Below are positions 13,001 to 24,536 of a stretch of DNA of 64,000 nucleotides, one piece after another. A program made the position numbers and the translations under genes. Each line of letters starts with the position of its first letter. The stretch's first letter is position 1. The notes below the pieces were generated by a model that worked only from the letters and a program-made list of their open reading frames with translations, was not told the origin of the DNA and ran no database searches. This DNA is from Amylostereum areolatum (Eukaryota > Basidiomycota > Agaricomycetes > Russulales > Stereaceae): positions 992,001 to 1,056,000 of the forward strand of contig SAXG01000013.1 of the NCBI GenBank assembly GCA_012932865.1, read 5' to 3'.

Positions 13001-14551
13001 TCAAAGCCGTCTTTCATGTCGATAGCATGGTCCCATGGTCGTCGGTCAGGAAGTCGCTCGGAGGTTTTCTTGTCGAATACAGGCGCAAAGTCGCGGTACG
13101 GCGGGGGGACTAAGTCTTCAAAGGTTTGCGGGCGTGCGTTCTCTTTCGAATGCTCTGCAAGCTCCTGCGCTTTTGTAAAGCCCGCGCGGATGGGTATTGC
13201 ATCTGGATTAGGACCATCGGTTTCAGGGAGGATTCCGGCGCGGCGTAGTCCATTGATCTCCCAGTCTCGGAATACCATGGGCCGCTCGTCGTCGTCTTCA
13301 GTGAAGAGTCGTGCGGGTAGAGGGGAGCGATGGACCGTGCGGACGCGAACACCTTTGACTCTGCGTGCAGGAATAACATAAGTGGGGACTGGGGTCCAGG
13401 ACACATATGCCGGCTCTGGGAAGGGATCGTCCACGACGAGAGGTGTCCTCGGGGTTTTACCTGCTTCAACCTTACGCTGTGATTGGACCAATGATGGTTT
13501 CCGTGGCTTGGTTGCGAGGTTCGTCACAGGAGGTTTGGACAGAGTGCACGAGGGAGGGCAGCGGAGCATGTCAACACGGTCTCGTTGCCAGTCTATGGTG
13601 GGATTGTGCTCGTCGAGCCAGTCTGTTCCAAGGATCATGTCATGATCGCCGATGTCGGTGATGAAGAACTCAGCTTCTTCCTCATGGTACGCCCTTGAAT
13701 CTTGCGAGTATATCCGGATCCGCTGGGTCGTTGTGTCGCGTACCCAGCCCATGACGTTCTCGGTGCCATCCACATTACGCACGGGGAACGGGTTTTCTAG
13801 TTTTCTTGTGGTGAGCTTCTTGCGTTCAACGAAGCTTCGGTTCAGGATAATTCCTTTTGCGCCGCTATCAAGCAGCGCGTCTGCGTCGATTTCTCTTTTG
13901 GTAACTCGTCCGATCAGCTTGACTTTGAGCGTGATCAATGGTGTTTGCCTGTTCTTGGTGACAGTAGACAGATACAAACACGGGGGATACGATTGCTCAC
14001 AGGTATGCATGGATGATAATACAGCGAAACGATTCGACGATGATACCAAAAGTCCTTTGCCTCCACCAGACGACGCGACTGGGGGGCGTTTCAAAAATCC
14101 TGCGATTCCAGGATGTCCTTCAACAGCGCTACTGCCTGCTCCTTGCCTTCCTGCGTCCAGATCCTTCAGCTGGCGAGTGATCGCCGCGATGGTTTTGGAT
14201 GGGTCGGGAGCTGCTTTCGCAGTGGACGGAGCCGTGTTCGTCGGCAGGGGAGGGGCCTTGGACCCAGTCTCTACTGCGCCCACCCGTCGCGCGCTCGAGT
14301 CGCGGTTGGGGCAGTCGCGAGAGACGTGACCGGCTTGTCGACACATGAAGCACTTGCCTTCGCGCATCATCTTTGCGCGCTCGTCGTCCGTCAGCTTTGC
14401 AGGGCGGGTCGAGGTGTTGGTGAAGGCGCCGACTCGGCGCGACGAGGAGTCGTTGGTCGAACCGTTCGAGGTGAGCGCGACAGCCCCCTTGGACTGACTG
14501 CTCTTCCTCTCCGGGTTCTCTTCGAGCCACTGGTGGTTGATGCGGCTGGGC
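10003..14551 (-). CDS. Gyp1-A Pol (protease-RT-RNase H-integrase-chromodomain), long uninterrupted frame
   Basis: One open frame of about 1,500 codons holds the Gag zinc knuckle (CFMCRQAGHVSRDC) fused to Pol, because a single-base insertion near 14157 places the end of gag in the pol frame. Then come protease ADALLDSGAKG, RT with KMDVRWGYNN and IYMDDILVF, RNase H VDASDFATGGILSQ, integrase zinc motif (H..H..C..C in the GHPGRF...CATCQS region), the integrase core (STDFIVELP, SDRGPQFAG), and a C-terminal chromodomain (YDVEDIIDS...YLVKWVGYPDSENTW). The stop codon lies 68 nt inside the 3' LTR. The RT-RNase H connection reads GNFYRCFIKDF where Gyp1-B has FYRRFIKDF. The coding frame survives, but its promoter and 5' LTR are gone, so this copy is not autonomous. 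Confidence 0.9.
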
Positions 14552-15118
14552 GCGCTCCTTCCACTCCGCGAGCTTGGTGGGGAACGGGTACGACCGGGCC
14601 ACCTGCTTGCCGAGGTCACGCTGAAGTCCCTTCTTGAAAAAGTGGATTAGCGCCTCGTCGTCGTACGCTGACATGGTTGCCAGCATCTCAAACTCGGTGA
14701 TAAAGTCAGTGACGTCCCGGGTGGTCATTGCGAGCTCGTTGATCTTACGCTGAGCCTCTATCTTCGGATCGACGGGCACGAAGTCTTTGCCAAACCTCTC
14801 GAAGAGCTCTTTGTAGGAGTTATAGTGGAGTGTTGGGGGCGTGGGGTCGAGGGTTTCGGCGTCTTCCTTCTCGTCTTCATCGGCGAAGAGTTCCATGCGG
14901 CAATGCGTGGCCCAGGCTTTCGCCGTGTCGTCCTCCATCAGGCTGAGGAGGAGCATCATCTTGGCGTCATCTGTGGCATAAACATCCTTGTTAACGCGCA
15001 GGAACATGCGGAGCTCGAGGGAGAACCGGAGGGTGTCGCGTCTATCGCCTTTGAATGGCTTTGGCTTGGGGCCGATCTCCCGCTTGGAGACGGCAGGTTT
15101 GGATTCGGCGTCGGACAT
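14091..15118 (-). pseudogene. Gyp1-A gag, frameshifted
   Basis: Starts MSDAESKPAVSKREIG at 15118. Compared with gag of Gyp1-B and Gyp1-D, one extra base near 14545 (CCCAGCCGC for CCCGCCGC) breaks the capsid-nucleocapsid frame, and a second extra base near 14157 fuses the tail into pol. The N-terminal two thirds (retrotransposon Gag capsid-like, FITEFEMLATMSAYDDEAL) remain recognisable. Confidence 0.85.
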
Positions 15119-15577
15119 CTTGTCGAAGGGGAGGGGGACGGTGAGGGATTGGGCGAGTTCTTGATCAAGGCGGCGTAGAGTTTCTCGTCGGCGTTCTTCT
15201 GCTTCTTCAACTTCGTCCTCAACTTGTTTTGCGACAAGGAAGTCGGCGGGGGTGAGGAATTGCTGGTTATGATGCCACGACCAGTGATCTTGGACGGGGA
15301 CTGAACGAAGTGGGCTGCCACTCAACTACTGATCGTCCTGGGGTTCCGTTCTTGTTCCGTCTATAGGCGTACCACTTCCCAGTTGTGTCGTTGTGGTTGA
15401 TCCCTTCTGGGACTTCGATTACAGTACGTCGACGGGGTGGGGGCGAGTTGGTCGGAGGGGGGTTCAGGAAGCGCTGTAGAACGTCCGCAGCGGTGGCAAA
15501 ATCCGATTCTTCGACGTAGGGTTGTTCGTCGCGGTCGTCGAAGTACCAGTCTCGACGTTGCCGGTTTGGTTCGTCGT

Positions 15578-16037
15578 TGTCATGAACGGTCTATAATTTT
15601 CTTTTTTACTTTACATCGGTTACACGCTTTAGGACTTATTGGCTTATCACCGGTCCGGCTCCACTTTGGCCCGGACCCGGTTCATCTATATCCCACCCGG
15701 GCCCACGTGACTCATCTCGGCCCGGGTCTGACTCCTTTCCCTTGACTCATGCTATACAATACTGACTCATGCTGTGCTCTTTTACATACGACTGCTTACT
15801 TATACTAGGTCTGCTTACTGATCGCCGTGTATCGGTTGCTTACCTAAGTCTCTCTCCTCTTGTGTATATAAGGCTCGCTCTCGCTGTACATATCCCTTAT
15901 CTCGAGCTAGTCAATTCTACCTGACTTTGCTTGCTTTCCCTCGTCTGTCACCATGTCTGATCGGCTCCCCTCTGTCGTCCTCATCTTCTAGTCAGCTGTG
16001 TCGTAACTTGGTGCTGTCGCACTAGTCGTTGCTGACA
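15578..16037 (+). repeat. Gyp2 LTR (5' LTR of Gyp2-A)
   Basis: 460 bp, TGTCA...TGACA ends. It contains TATATAAGG and, about 34 nt further, ATCTCGAGCT, complementary to the primer-binding site at 16040-16049. Unlike the copy at 41144 it contains an ATG (GTCACCATGTCTGATC) in the transcribed part. Confidence 0.95.
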
Positions 16038-16508
16038 TAAGCTCGAGATCTGTTTACTCTTGCACCACCCTACGACCGTCCCTACGTACTGTAGCGTAGT
16101 AGTAGTAGTACCCGTCTGGTACTGACCTTGTTCTTCCCCCGTGCCGCCCTAGACCGTTGCCCCCAGAGTACGCGACTCGTTACCCTGACATTGTGGTCGT
16201 GCGCACGTATACCGGTGCCGGCTTGACGTTTCCTCGAAACGTTACACCTACTCGAGACTCTCCAATACCAGGAGTTGAAAGCTCAGAGGTGACAGTAGAA
16301 GGTGCACCTTTGGTGTAGGAAACGAGTAAAAGCGGCGAAAGGAAAGCGGTTTAGGAAGTCTTTGGGCTCGTGTCCCCTAGACGAAGAGACAGCCAACAGG
16401 TCGAGAAGACTGAGGCAGACCGTCTTGCGATCTCATAACAGAACCACCCTCCCTCGACAAAATCTTCCCTTGCCGCACAGAGTAACCATTTCGACTGGGG
16501 GCTCGTGC

Positions 16509-16912
16509 ATGGAAGATTGGCGCTCGCAAGTACAAGAATTCATCCCCATCAGCCACGACAGCTATCATCTCCCTCATCAACGAATCTAAAGACCCTTGGG
16601 CCTGGCACAATTGGAAGGTCGCCCTCGGCGTAGAAGAACTTGAAGACTCCATCATAGACGTCCACTTCTATCGCCTCAAAATAAGCTGAACAAGGAAACG
16701 GAAACCTCTACGTCTACTCCTGCCCATACGTCACCTACCGCTACAAACTCGAGCAACCCCCAAAATCCTTCTACGCGCCCAACGAGAAAATACCAGTGGA
16801 CACTCGACACACCCACCGCCTCCTTACACCAGGCAACACCCCCAGCCCCACACCAGAGCCAGAGGTCATCGACCTCACCCAGCCAGAGGTCATCGACCTC
16901 ACCCACTTATAA
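16509..16912 (+). pseudogene. Gyp2-A leader ORF, frameshifted
   Basis: Counterpart of the 133-codon leader ORF of Gyp2-C and Gyp2-D (starts MEDW). Two single-base insertions break it: CACGACAGCTATC near 16559 and ATAAGCTGAAC near 16686. Product function unknown. Confidence 0.8.
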
Positions 16913-17218
16913 ACAATTCCCTCGTTCGGACTCAACGGCTCCGACTCCAGTTCTGACTCCGACACCGACGTTGAGGACGAAAACTGCTACATATATCCCC
17001 TCCCTCTAGGCTTCACTGAACGAGGAAACGACTTCTTTGTCCAACTCGGAGACACCACTGTCGAAGTCGCCTTCGTAGCAACCCAAACAAGTGGCATCAG
17101 TTGGTACTTCGCCAACGAAAGCCAAGACGACCTCACTGAAGCCGACTTCAACCTCATCGCCGCCTCCGCCCTACCGCCTGTCACCGACGAAGACTTCTCC
17201 GACCTCGACGAACCAATC

Positions 17219-18475
17219 ATGGCTGCCCAGTGGATCCGCACCGACCCCCAACCCCCTCTCCCCGCCGAACTTGCCAACTGCACCGAAATCGGTGGAACAT
17301 GGAACATCGTCATCGGCCAAACTGGCTCTCCCATCCAACACATGAATAACGGCACCGACGATGCCTGGCTCATGGAAGTAAATGGCCAATGGGTCGCCAT
17401 CCCTGCCGTGCTTGTTGCTGCCCTCAACCTGCCACCCCCCACCGTCAACGTCACGGCCCCCCCCATCACCGTCAACCCCCCTGCGGTCACTGTTAGTGCC
17501 CCAGCTGCCGCCGCCGCCAGACCCCCCCGAAAGAAAGTCCACGCGAAAACTCCTGAAGGCTTCTCTGGGAAACGAGAGGACTTCAATGACTGGATGCGGT
17601 CGTGCGAGGAATACATGCGAGCCGCTGAGGATGACCTCGTGACGGACAAGGACAAAGTCCTCTTCATTCTCACCTACATGACGGGGGAGGCAGCACGCAC
17701 CTGGAAGGCCGAGTATGAGGATGCACACTTGGCCAATGGAGCCATGGTCGCCTGGGTGGACTTCCACAAAGCACTCAAAGGGGCCTTCACCGACGTCAAT
17801 GAGCAGCACCGTGCCGCAGTCGAACTGGATGGGTTCAAACAGACGAAGGGTACCACTGCCCATGAATACTTCGCCAAGTTCGAGCAACTCGCAAGGAAGG
17901 CAGGATACTCCACGGCACAGGACCCTATCCACCTCATGCAGCTGCTCAAACACAACGTCTACTATCGGACCATCGACTCCATCTACGACAGCGGTCACGT
18001 TCCTCAGAGATATGAGGACCTCAAAGAGCGCATCATCCTGATCGACGGTCTACGACAGGAGCGGGAGGACCTTAAGACCCAGCGCAGTGGACCCGCGCAG
18101 AACCAAAAATCCAAAGGACAAGGATCGACCAATGGGCAACAAGGGGGGCAGGTCCCATGGCGCCGCGATGGAACCGGCACGGTGCACGGTGGCAAAGGTC
18201 AGCCAATGGACATCAACCGTGTCGACATCAAGGGGCGATGCTTCCGCTGCGGACAGAATGGCCACCAGGTGCGGGACTGCAGGGTGGACGTGAAGAACAT
18301 CCGAGACATGTGGGGGAGGGACCGGTACACGGAACCACCAAAGCGGGAGGCTCGAGCACAGACGTTCGAGACGCCCACCGCCTGGGCTAGGAGCCTGTCG
18401 GCCGAAGATCGGAAAAGCGTGATGGACGCGCTTCAAGCTCAGCCGAAGGTGGAGGAGAAGAAGGAGGGTTTTTGA
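17219..18475 (+). CDS. Gyp2-A Gag
   Basis: Intact 418-aa Gag starting MAAQWIRTDPQPPLPAEL. The capsid-like region runs from about residue 110 (KTPEGFSGKREDFNDWM) to 280; a CCHC zinc knuckle (CFRCGQNGHQVRDC) lies near residue 345. This is the only Gyp2 copy here whose poly-C tract (17457-17464, 8 C) keeps gag in frame. Gag assembles virus-like particles and binds the RNA. It ends GGT TTT TGA, where the -1 frameshift signal lies. Confidence 0.9.
   Translation: MAAQWIRTDPQPPLPAELANCTEIGGTWNIVIGQTGSPIQHMNNGTDDAWLMEVNGQWVAIPAVLVAALNLPPPTVNVTAPPITVNPPAVTVSAPAAAAARPPRKKVHAKTPEGFSGKREDFNDWMRSCEEYMRAAEDDLVTDKDKVLFILTYMTGEAARTWKAEYEDAHLANGAMVAWVDFHKALKGAFTDVNEQHRAAVELDGFKQTKGTTAHEYFAKFEQLARKAGYSTAQDPIHLMQLLKHNVYYRTIDSIYDSGHVPQRYEDLKERIILIDGLRQEREDLKTQRSGPAQNQKSKGQGSTNGQQGGQVPWRRDGTGTVHGGKGQPMDINRVDIKGRCFRCGQNGHQVRDCRVDVKNIRDMWGRDRYTEPPKREARAQTFETPTAWARSLSAEDRKSVMDALQAQPKVEEKKEGF
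18466..18472 (+). promoter_or_regulatory. Candidate -1 ribosomal frameshift site, Gyp2 gag-pol
   Basis: Heptamer G GGT TTT read in the gag frame, directly before the TGA stop. Slipping back one base gives GGG TTT TTG AGG, which opens the pol frame. GGGUUUU fits the X XXY YYZ rule. A stem GGGCT/AGCCC is possible within about 30 nt downstream. The same sequence occurs in Gyp2-D (complement, 51662-51668). Confidence 0.7.
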
Positions 18476-21400
18476 GGGGGCTGACGATGTACACGGCATC
18501 TGAAGCCCAAGTTTCTGTCTCTCGCTCATCTGGTTTTGTGGCGCCTCGGTGGCCTGGTTCTCGTTTACATATGCGCATTGCTGATTCGGACTGTACTACT
18601 ACGGGGGATATCCCCATTATGACTTCTCTTACGGACTCTATCGGTACGGGCACGTGTCCCGTTGTTATTTTAGATACTCAAGCTTCGATTTGTGAGCCTT
18701 CGGCTTTGGATATGGCTTCGGTTTCGGCTTCAGTTTTGGATACGGCTTTGGATACAGACTCGGTTTTGGATATGGACCCTGTGAAGTCAGGGACAACGCC
18801 GTGCGATGGAAGGGGCACGGCGCCCAAATCATGTTATATGGCACCTGGAACGGCTCAATGGACGCTTCGTCGCTTAAGGGAAGACAAACCCGAAAGTGCG
18901 ATTGCAATCCTTCGCATCTGGACACACCACCGACGCCGTGACGAGGCTACTTATGAAGCCATCAAGGAAATAACTGGCATGGGAGACGAGTTAGCATGTC
19001 AAGCTCTACTAGAGCTCGCCACTCCTATGCAGTTCATACGCTCCTCCAGCGCCAAGGAACAAACGGTCATTCCCACACAACTGGTGGTAAATTCCAAGCG
19101 CATTGTCAAAGCTCTCGCACTCCTGGACAGTGGTTGCACTGGCTCGTGTATCAACACGAAGTTTGTGCAGGAAAATCACATCCCCACGCGACGGACTGCT
19201 CGCCCAATCCCAGTACGAAATGCAGACGGCACTCTCAACACAGGAGGTCCCATCACGGAATATGTCACACTTCGCCTAAATATTCAAGACCATGAAGAAA
19301 ACATTGACCTGGCGGTCTCCAATCTAGGAGATACGGACCTTTTCATTGGACATGAGTGGCTAAAGAAGCACAACCCTCACATCGACTGGAAATCCGGGTC
19401 AATTGAATTCGACCGATGCCCTATCAGCTGCTCTCGTCCCCCTCCCCTCCTCAATATCGATGATGATGAAGAGGAGGAGGAAGAGCCAGTCCACATGGAA
19501 AAAGACGAGCAGCTGTTTGCCTTCGACTGGGATGGCTACAAAGCGACATACCACATCCGGACCCATGCATCGGACATTGCAATTGAAGAGCACGCTAAGA
19601 AAAAGGAACAGACCTTCTCTGAGCGAGTCCCAACGGCGTACCACGAATTCAAGGACATCTTTGACAAAGACGACTTCGACAAGCTCCCTGAGCGACGCCC
19701 ATGGGACCACGCCATTGAGCTCACTCCTAACTTCAAACCGGTCGATTGCAAAGTTTACCCCCTCACATTGGACGAGCAGAAGCAACTGGACGCCTTTTTG
19801 GAAGAGAACCTGAGATCTGGCCGGATCCAACCATCCAAATCACCCATGGCCTCCCCATTCTTCTTCATCAAGAAAAAAGATGGCTCGCTACGTCCTGTGC
19901 AGGACTATCGAAAGCTCAATGAGATGACAATAAAGAACCGTTACCCGCTCCCGCTCATCCAAGAGTTGGTTGACAAACTTAAAGGAGCACGGCACTTTAC
20001 CAAGCTCGATGTCCGATGGGGGTACAACAATGTTCGGATTAAAGAAGGGGACGAGTGGAAAGCTGCATTCCGCACGAACAAAGGTCTCTACGAGCCTACG
20101 GTCATGTTCTTCGGACTCACCAACTCCCCGTCTACGTTCCAAGCCATGATGAATGACCTGTTCAAAGACTTGATCCATCAAGGAGTCGTGGTCGTCTATT
20201 TGGACGACATCCTCATCTTCACACACACGCTAGAAGAACATCGTCGGATAGTCAAGGAGGTCCTTCGGAATCCTGCGAGAAAACAAACTCTATCTGAAGC
20301 CAGAAAAGTGCGAGTTTGAGAAGGCAGAAATCGAATACCTGGGCATGATTGTCGGCGGAGGAAGGGTTCGCATGGATCCAGCAAAGGTCGCGGCAATCAC
20401 CAATTGGCCAGCCCCCAAAACGAAGAAACAACTTCAATCGTTTTTGGGCTTTTGCAACTTCTACCGTCGCTTTATCAAGGACTTCAGCGGCATTGCTCAC
20501 CCAATGACTAAACTCACTGGGAAGACGGAATGGGTCTGGGACACCCCACAGCAGGAGGCTTTTCAGGAACTCAAGCGACGTATAACATCACAGCCAGTTC
20601 TAGCAATCCCTACAGACGATGGGCAGTTCCGTGTCGAGGCGGACTCCTCTGACTATGCCACAGGCGCGGTACTTTCGCAACAACAAGACAATGGCAAATG
20701 GCACCCAGTCGCCTTCCTCTCAAAGTCCCTCAGCGAAGCTGAGAGGAACTATGAGATTTATGACAAGGAATTACTGGCCATCATGACGGCACTAGAGGAA
20801 TGGAGACAATACCTCATGGGGGCACGACAGGAGTTTGAAATCTGGTCGGATCATCGCAATCTCACGTACTTCCGCAAGGCGCAGAAGCTAAATCGGAGAC
20901 AAGCACGATGGTTAACGGAGCTACAAGAGTATCATTGTACGCTACTCCACAAACCTGGCAAAACAATGGGCAAACCCGATGCTATTTCCCGACTAGCGGG
21001 CCTTGAGAAGGGGGAGAAAGACAATGAAAACATCGTCCTCCTGAAACCAGAACTCTTTCGCGCCCTCAACCATGCAGGAATCGTAACCAACGGACCTGAC
21101 AATACCTTCATTGAGCGGATTCAAGAGGCTACCTTACTCCGAGACCATGCAGTAGAACGCGCCTTAGCACTCAAAGTAAAGGGATGGCTGGAACATGCAG
21201 ATGGAACGGTCACCTGGCAACACAGACTCTATGTCCCAAGAGACAAAGGACTCCGTGCAGACATCATCCAGGCTCACCATGACGGCCCGCTTGTCGGTCA
21301 TCCAGGACGATACAAGACCCACGAGCTCATCACGCGCAACTACTGGTGGCCTGCCATTAGAGATGACGTCCGAAAATATGTCGAAGGATGTGAGACCTGC

Positions 21401-22650
21401 CAACGTACCAAGATTAGACACGATCGTATTGCCGCTCCACTCCACCCACATGACCCGCCACAAGCACCTTGGGAGCACGTATCCATTGACTTCGTCATGC
21501 CACTCCCGGTCTCGGATGGAAAAGACGCCATCTGCAATGTGAACTGCATGGGTACCAAGCAGGTTGTATTCTGGGCCACGACCAAAGACCTAACAGAGGA
21601 CGAACTCGCCTTCGAGTACCTACGCGAGGTGGTCCCCCATCATGGAATTCCTAGAAAGATCGTCAGTGACCGCGGCAGCGTCTTTGTCTCCAAGTTCACC
21701 ACGGCATTGTTCCAACTTGCTAGGCATTGAAGGGAACCCGTCCACGGCGTATCACCCTCAGACGGACTGGACAGACCGAACGCTCCAACATGACCATGGA
21801 AAACTACCTTCGCATCTTCGTCAATCACGACAGGACAATTGGACACGTTACCTCCCACTTGCCATGACTGCGCTCAACAACATGGTCCATAGTTCGATTG
21901 GGATGTCTCCCAACTTTGCCAACTATGGTCGGGAACTCTACCTGGGGACAAACCCTCGACGCGAGACAGACAACCCATCGGCGAACGAGTTTGCACAACG
22001 CATGCGAGACATCTATGAGGAAGCCCGCTCTGCGCTAAAAGCCGCACAGGACGATCAAAAGCGCTTTTACGATCGCAAGAAGGACGAACCAATAGATTAC
22101 AAAATCGGCGACTTCGTCTGGCTGGAAGCCAAGACCAGAGATGGCCAAACCGTAATCAAAACGGCACGTCCTATGCAAAAGCTAGATGACAAGCGCTTTG
22201 GTCCTTTCGAAATCCTGGAAAAAGTCGGAGCATCGGCTTACAAGCTTCGCCTCCCTAGCATCCTGGTCACGAAAACATCCGGTCTTCAACGAGTCCCTCC
22301 TATCCCCACACAACGGTCCCGCCTTTGACAATCAGAAAGCACCTGCACCTCCACCCCCAGAGTTAGTCCAAGGAGAGGAAGTCTATGAGGTCGAAAAAAT
22401 TATAGACTCCAAGAAGGTTGGTCGCGGCTTCAAGTACCTGGTCAAATGGAAAGGCTACCCAGACAATGACAACACTTGGGAGCCTCTCACCAATCTCCAG
22501 AATGCCAAGAAACGCATTGACGACTTCCACCGTGAACATCCGGGTGCCCCGAAACCTGCACGCCTTAATCGTTGGGAACTCCTGTCGGAGGAAGAAACTG
22601 GATCTGATTGCGACGAGGACGTCAAATCTAAAGAAGGGGTGATGTCATGA
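18466..22650 (+). pseudogene. Gyp2-A Pol with several single-base indels
   Basis: Protease (LALLDSGCTGSCIN), RT (KLDVRWGYNN, VYLDDILIF), RNase H (VEADSSDYATGAVL), integrase (GHPGRYKTHE, CETCQRTK, SIDFVMPLP, SDRGSVFVS) and chromodomain (YEVEKIIDS...YLVKWKGYPDNDNTW) are all present. Against Gyp2-D the frame is broken by extra bases near 20268 (CGGAATCCTG), 21719 (AACTTGCTAG), 21766 (GACTGGAC) and 22257 (CCTAGCATCC), and a missing base near 21825. RT catalytic residues are intact, unlike Gyp2-D. The terminal TGA is nucleotides 6-8 of the 3' LTR. Confidence 0.88.
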
Positions 22651-23100
22651 ACGGTCTATAATTTTCTTTTTACTTTACATTGGTTACACGCTTTAGGACT
22701 TATTGGCTTATCACCGGCCCGGCTCCACTTCGGCCCGGACCCGGTTCATCTATATCCCGCCCGGACCCACGTGACTCATCTCGGCCCGGGTCTGACTCCT
22801 TTCCCCTGACTCATGCTGTACAATACTGACTCATGCTGTGCTCTTTTACATACGACTGCTTACTTATACTTGGTCTGCTTACTGATCGCCGTGTATTGGT
22901 TGCTTACCTAAGTCTCTCTCCTCTCATGTATATAAGGCTCCCTCTCGCTGTACATGGTCCCTATCTCGAGCTAGTCAATTCTACCGACTTTGCTTGCTTT
23001 CCCTTGTCTGTCGCCGTGTCTGATCGGCTCCCCTCCGTCGTCCTCATCTTCTAGTCAGCTGTGTCGTAACTTGGTGCTGTCGCACTAGTCGTTGCTGACA
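22643..23100 (+). repeat. Gyp2 LTR (3' LTR of Gyp2-A)
   Basis: 458 bp, TGTCATGAAC...TTGCTGACA. The polypurine tract AAAGAAGGGGTGA precedes it. Right flank is cggag. Confidence 0.95.
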
Positions 23101-23760
23101 CGGAGAGAACTGAGAGGAGACCGAAGAGAATGCAAGGATGAAGGAACCGTAGCTAATAAGTACGGTAGCAGCTGCCGAGTTGAAGGATCTGCTATGTGCG
23201 TTCCCTCTTACGCTCGAGTAGATTTTTAGCTGATGCCAGATGTCACTGCATGACGGGTGGTGGCTGTCTACTTCGGCTGGGCATGCCCGAGAACGCCGCC
23301 CTTCCCTCATCGCTGCCCTCCCTCCTCGCATCATCTCTCGGGTGCTTTCCCATGCACGTCCTGTACTCCGCCCGTCCTTCAGTCTTTCCCCCGCACGTTC
23401 ATTGCCAGCTCTCTGGCCGTTGATCGATGATCATGCCCAAACGCGTGCGCACTCTTCATTAGTTTGCCCCGGATGCACGCGTGTGCCAGCCGTCTACCCC
23501 CTTCGCGCGACAACACATGTCTACGCGCGTCGCGTGTGCACTCTTCCGTCTTAACATCAGATGGTCTTGCACTCCCATGCTACCGTTTCCTCCTTTATAT
23601 TGTCCGCGTCCCCGACACTTCTGGGGAAATTATACCCACTAAGGTGGTTTCGGCTCTTATAATTTGTTTACCACTTCTTCAATACACACTACTTTGGTGT
23701 GAAATAAGTACAGGGCACGGAGACCACAGTGCGACAGGAGCTGGGACTATGGTGTACTCA
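23101..23760. other. Unique flank, no supported gene
   Basis: Sequence after the Gyp2-A 3' LTR. Open frames on both strands (for example 23240-23554) have no motif and no splice support. Its first five bases (cggag) match the left flank of Gyp2-C at 41139-41143. Confidence 0.4.
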
Positions 23761-23764
23761 CTGT

Positions 23765-24006
23765 TGAGTGAAATCGTCACGTGCAGATTACAAAGTGTGA
23801 CAGATGTCACAGATGGGGGGTCTTTCGAACGAACTGCCCCAGACGTTTAAGAGGTGGTGTGTGCAGGGGTTGTTCAGGGGGAGGGTGGGAAACAAAATCC
23901 CACAACCAATCGGAGGTGTTCTCAGACTTCGTCGGTCCGTGTCTCCGCTATCCTAATCATCCTCCCCCGCATGCACCACCTCATAAACGTCTGGAATCGA
24001 GACTAG
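23765..24006 (+). repeat. Foldback repeat, copy 1
   Basis: A region of about 240 bp similar to the complement of 40787-41010. Inside it an inverted repeat of about 30 bp (23839-23868 with 23964-23994; arms start CCAGACGTTTAAGAGGTG and end ...AAACGTCTGG) would form a long hairpin. Both copies keep the outer motif GGTCTTTCGAACGAACTGCC beside one arm. Could be a non-autonomous element or a structured RNA; no protein is convincing. Confidence 0.65.
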
Positions 24007-24072
24007 ATACCTACGGCCCTACGGGCTTTACCTGGTCTCTGTAGTCGTTACCCGGTGGCAGTTCTGCGGCGA

Positions 24073-24531
24073 TGTCAGCAACGACTAGTGCGACAGCACC
24101 AAGTTACGACACAGCTGACTAGAAGATGAGGACGACAGAGGGGAGCCGATCAGACACGGCGACAGACGAGGGAAAGCAAGCAAAGTCGGTAGAATTGACT
24201 AGCTCGAGATAGGGAATATGTACAGCGAGAGGGAGCCTTATATACATGAGAGGAGAGAGACTTAGGTAAGCAACCAATACACGGCGATCAGTAAGCAGAC
24301 CAAGTATAAGTAAGCAGTCGTATGTAAAAGAGCACAGCATGAGTCAGTATTGTACAGCATGAGTCAGGGGAAAGGAGTCAGACCCGGGCCGAGAGGAGTC
24401 ACATGGGCCCAGGTGGGATATAGATGAACCGGGTCCGGGCCGAAGTGGAGCCGGACCGGTGATAAGCCAATAAGTCCTAAAGCGTGTAACCAATGTAAAG
24501 TAAAAAAGAAAATTATAGACCGTTCATGACA
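24073..24531 (-). repeat. Solo Gyp2 LTR with target duplication
   Basis: 459-bp Gyp2 LTR, no internal region. Flanked by ggcga on both sides (24068-24072 and 24532-24536), a perfect 5-bp duplication. This is the product of LTR-LTR recombination after an insertion. Confidence 0.95.
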
Positions 24532-24536
24532 GGCGA

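Larger units (their letters stand above)
9651..15577 (-). mobile_element. Gyp1-A: Ty3/gypsy chromovirus, 5' part missing
   Basis: Minus-strand copy with the 3' LTR (9651-10070), a polypurine tract (10071-10085 on the complement), pol, gag and part of the leader. It stops at 15577, where a Gyp2 LTR begins; the 5' LTR and the first half of the leader are not in the window. Its 3' LTR abuts the FunK1 pseudogene directly. The flank on the left is tatgg; no partner duplication can be tested. Confidence 0.9.
15578..23100 (+). mobile_element. Gyp2-A: full-length Ty3/gypsy chromovirus with multiple single-base insertions
   Basis: Two LTRs (15578-16037 and 22643-23100) bracket a leader, gag and pol. 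Its left end sits inside Gyp1-A (flank gtcgt, and Gyp1-D continues gtcgtgcagcc at that point), so it inserted into a Gyp1 copy. Its right flank is cggag and does not continue Gyp1-A, so the two ends come from different insertion sites. Confidence 0.9.

Noticed and set aside
23781..24044. Cysteine-rich small protein (CDRCHRWGVFRTNCPRR) in foldback copy 1
   Set aside because: The second copy lacks one of the cysteines and the frame crosses the hairpin arms; conservation follows the DNA repeat, not a protein.
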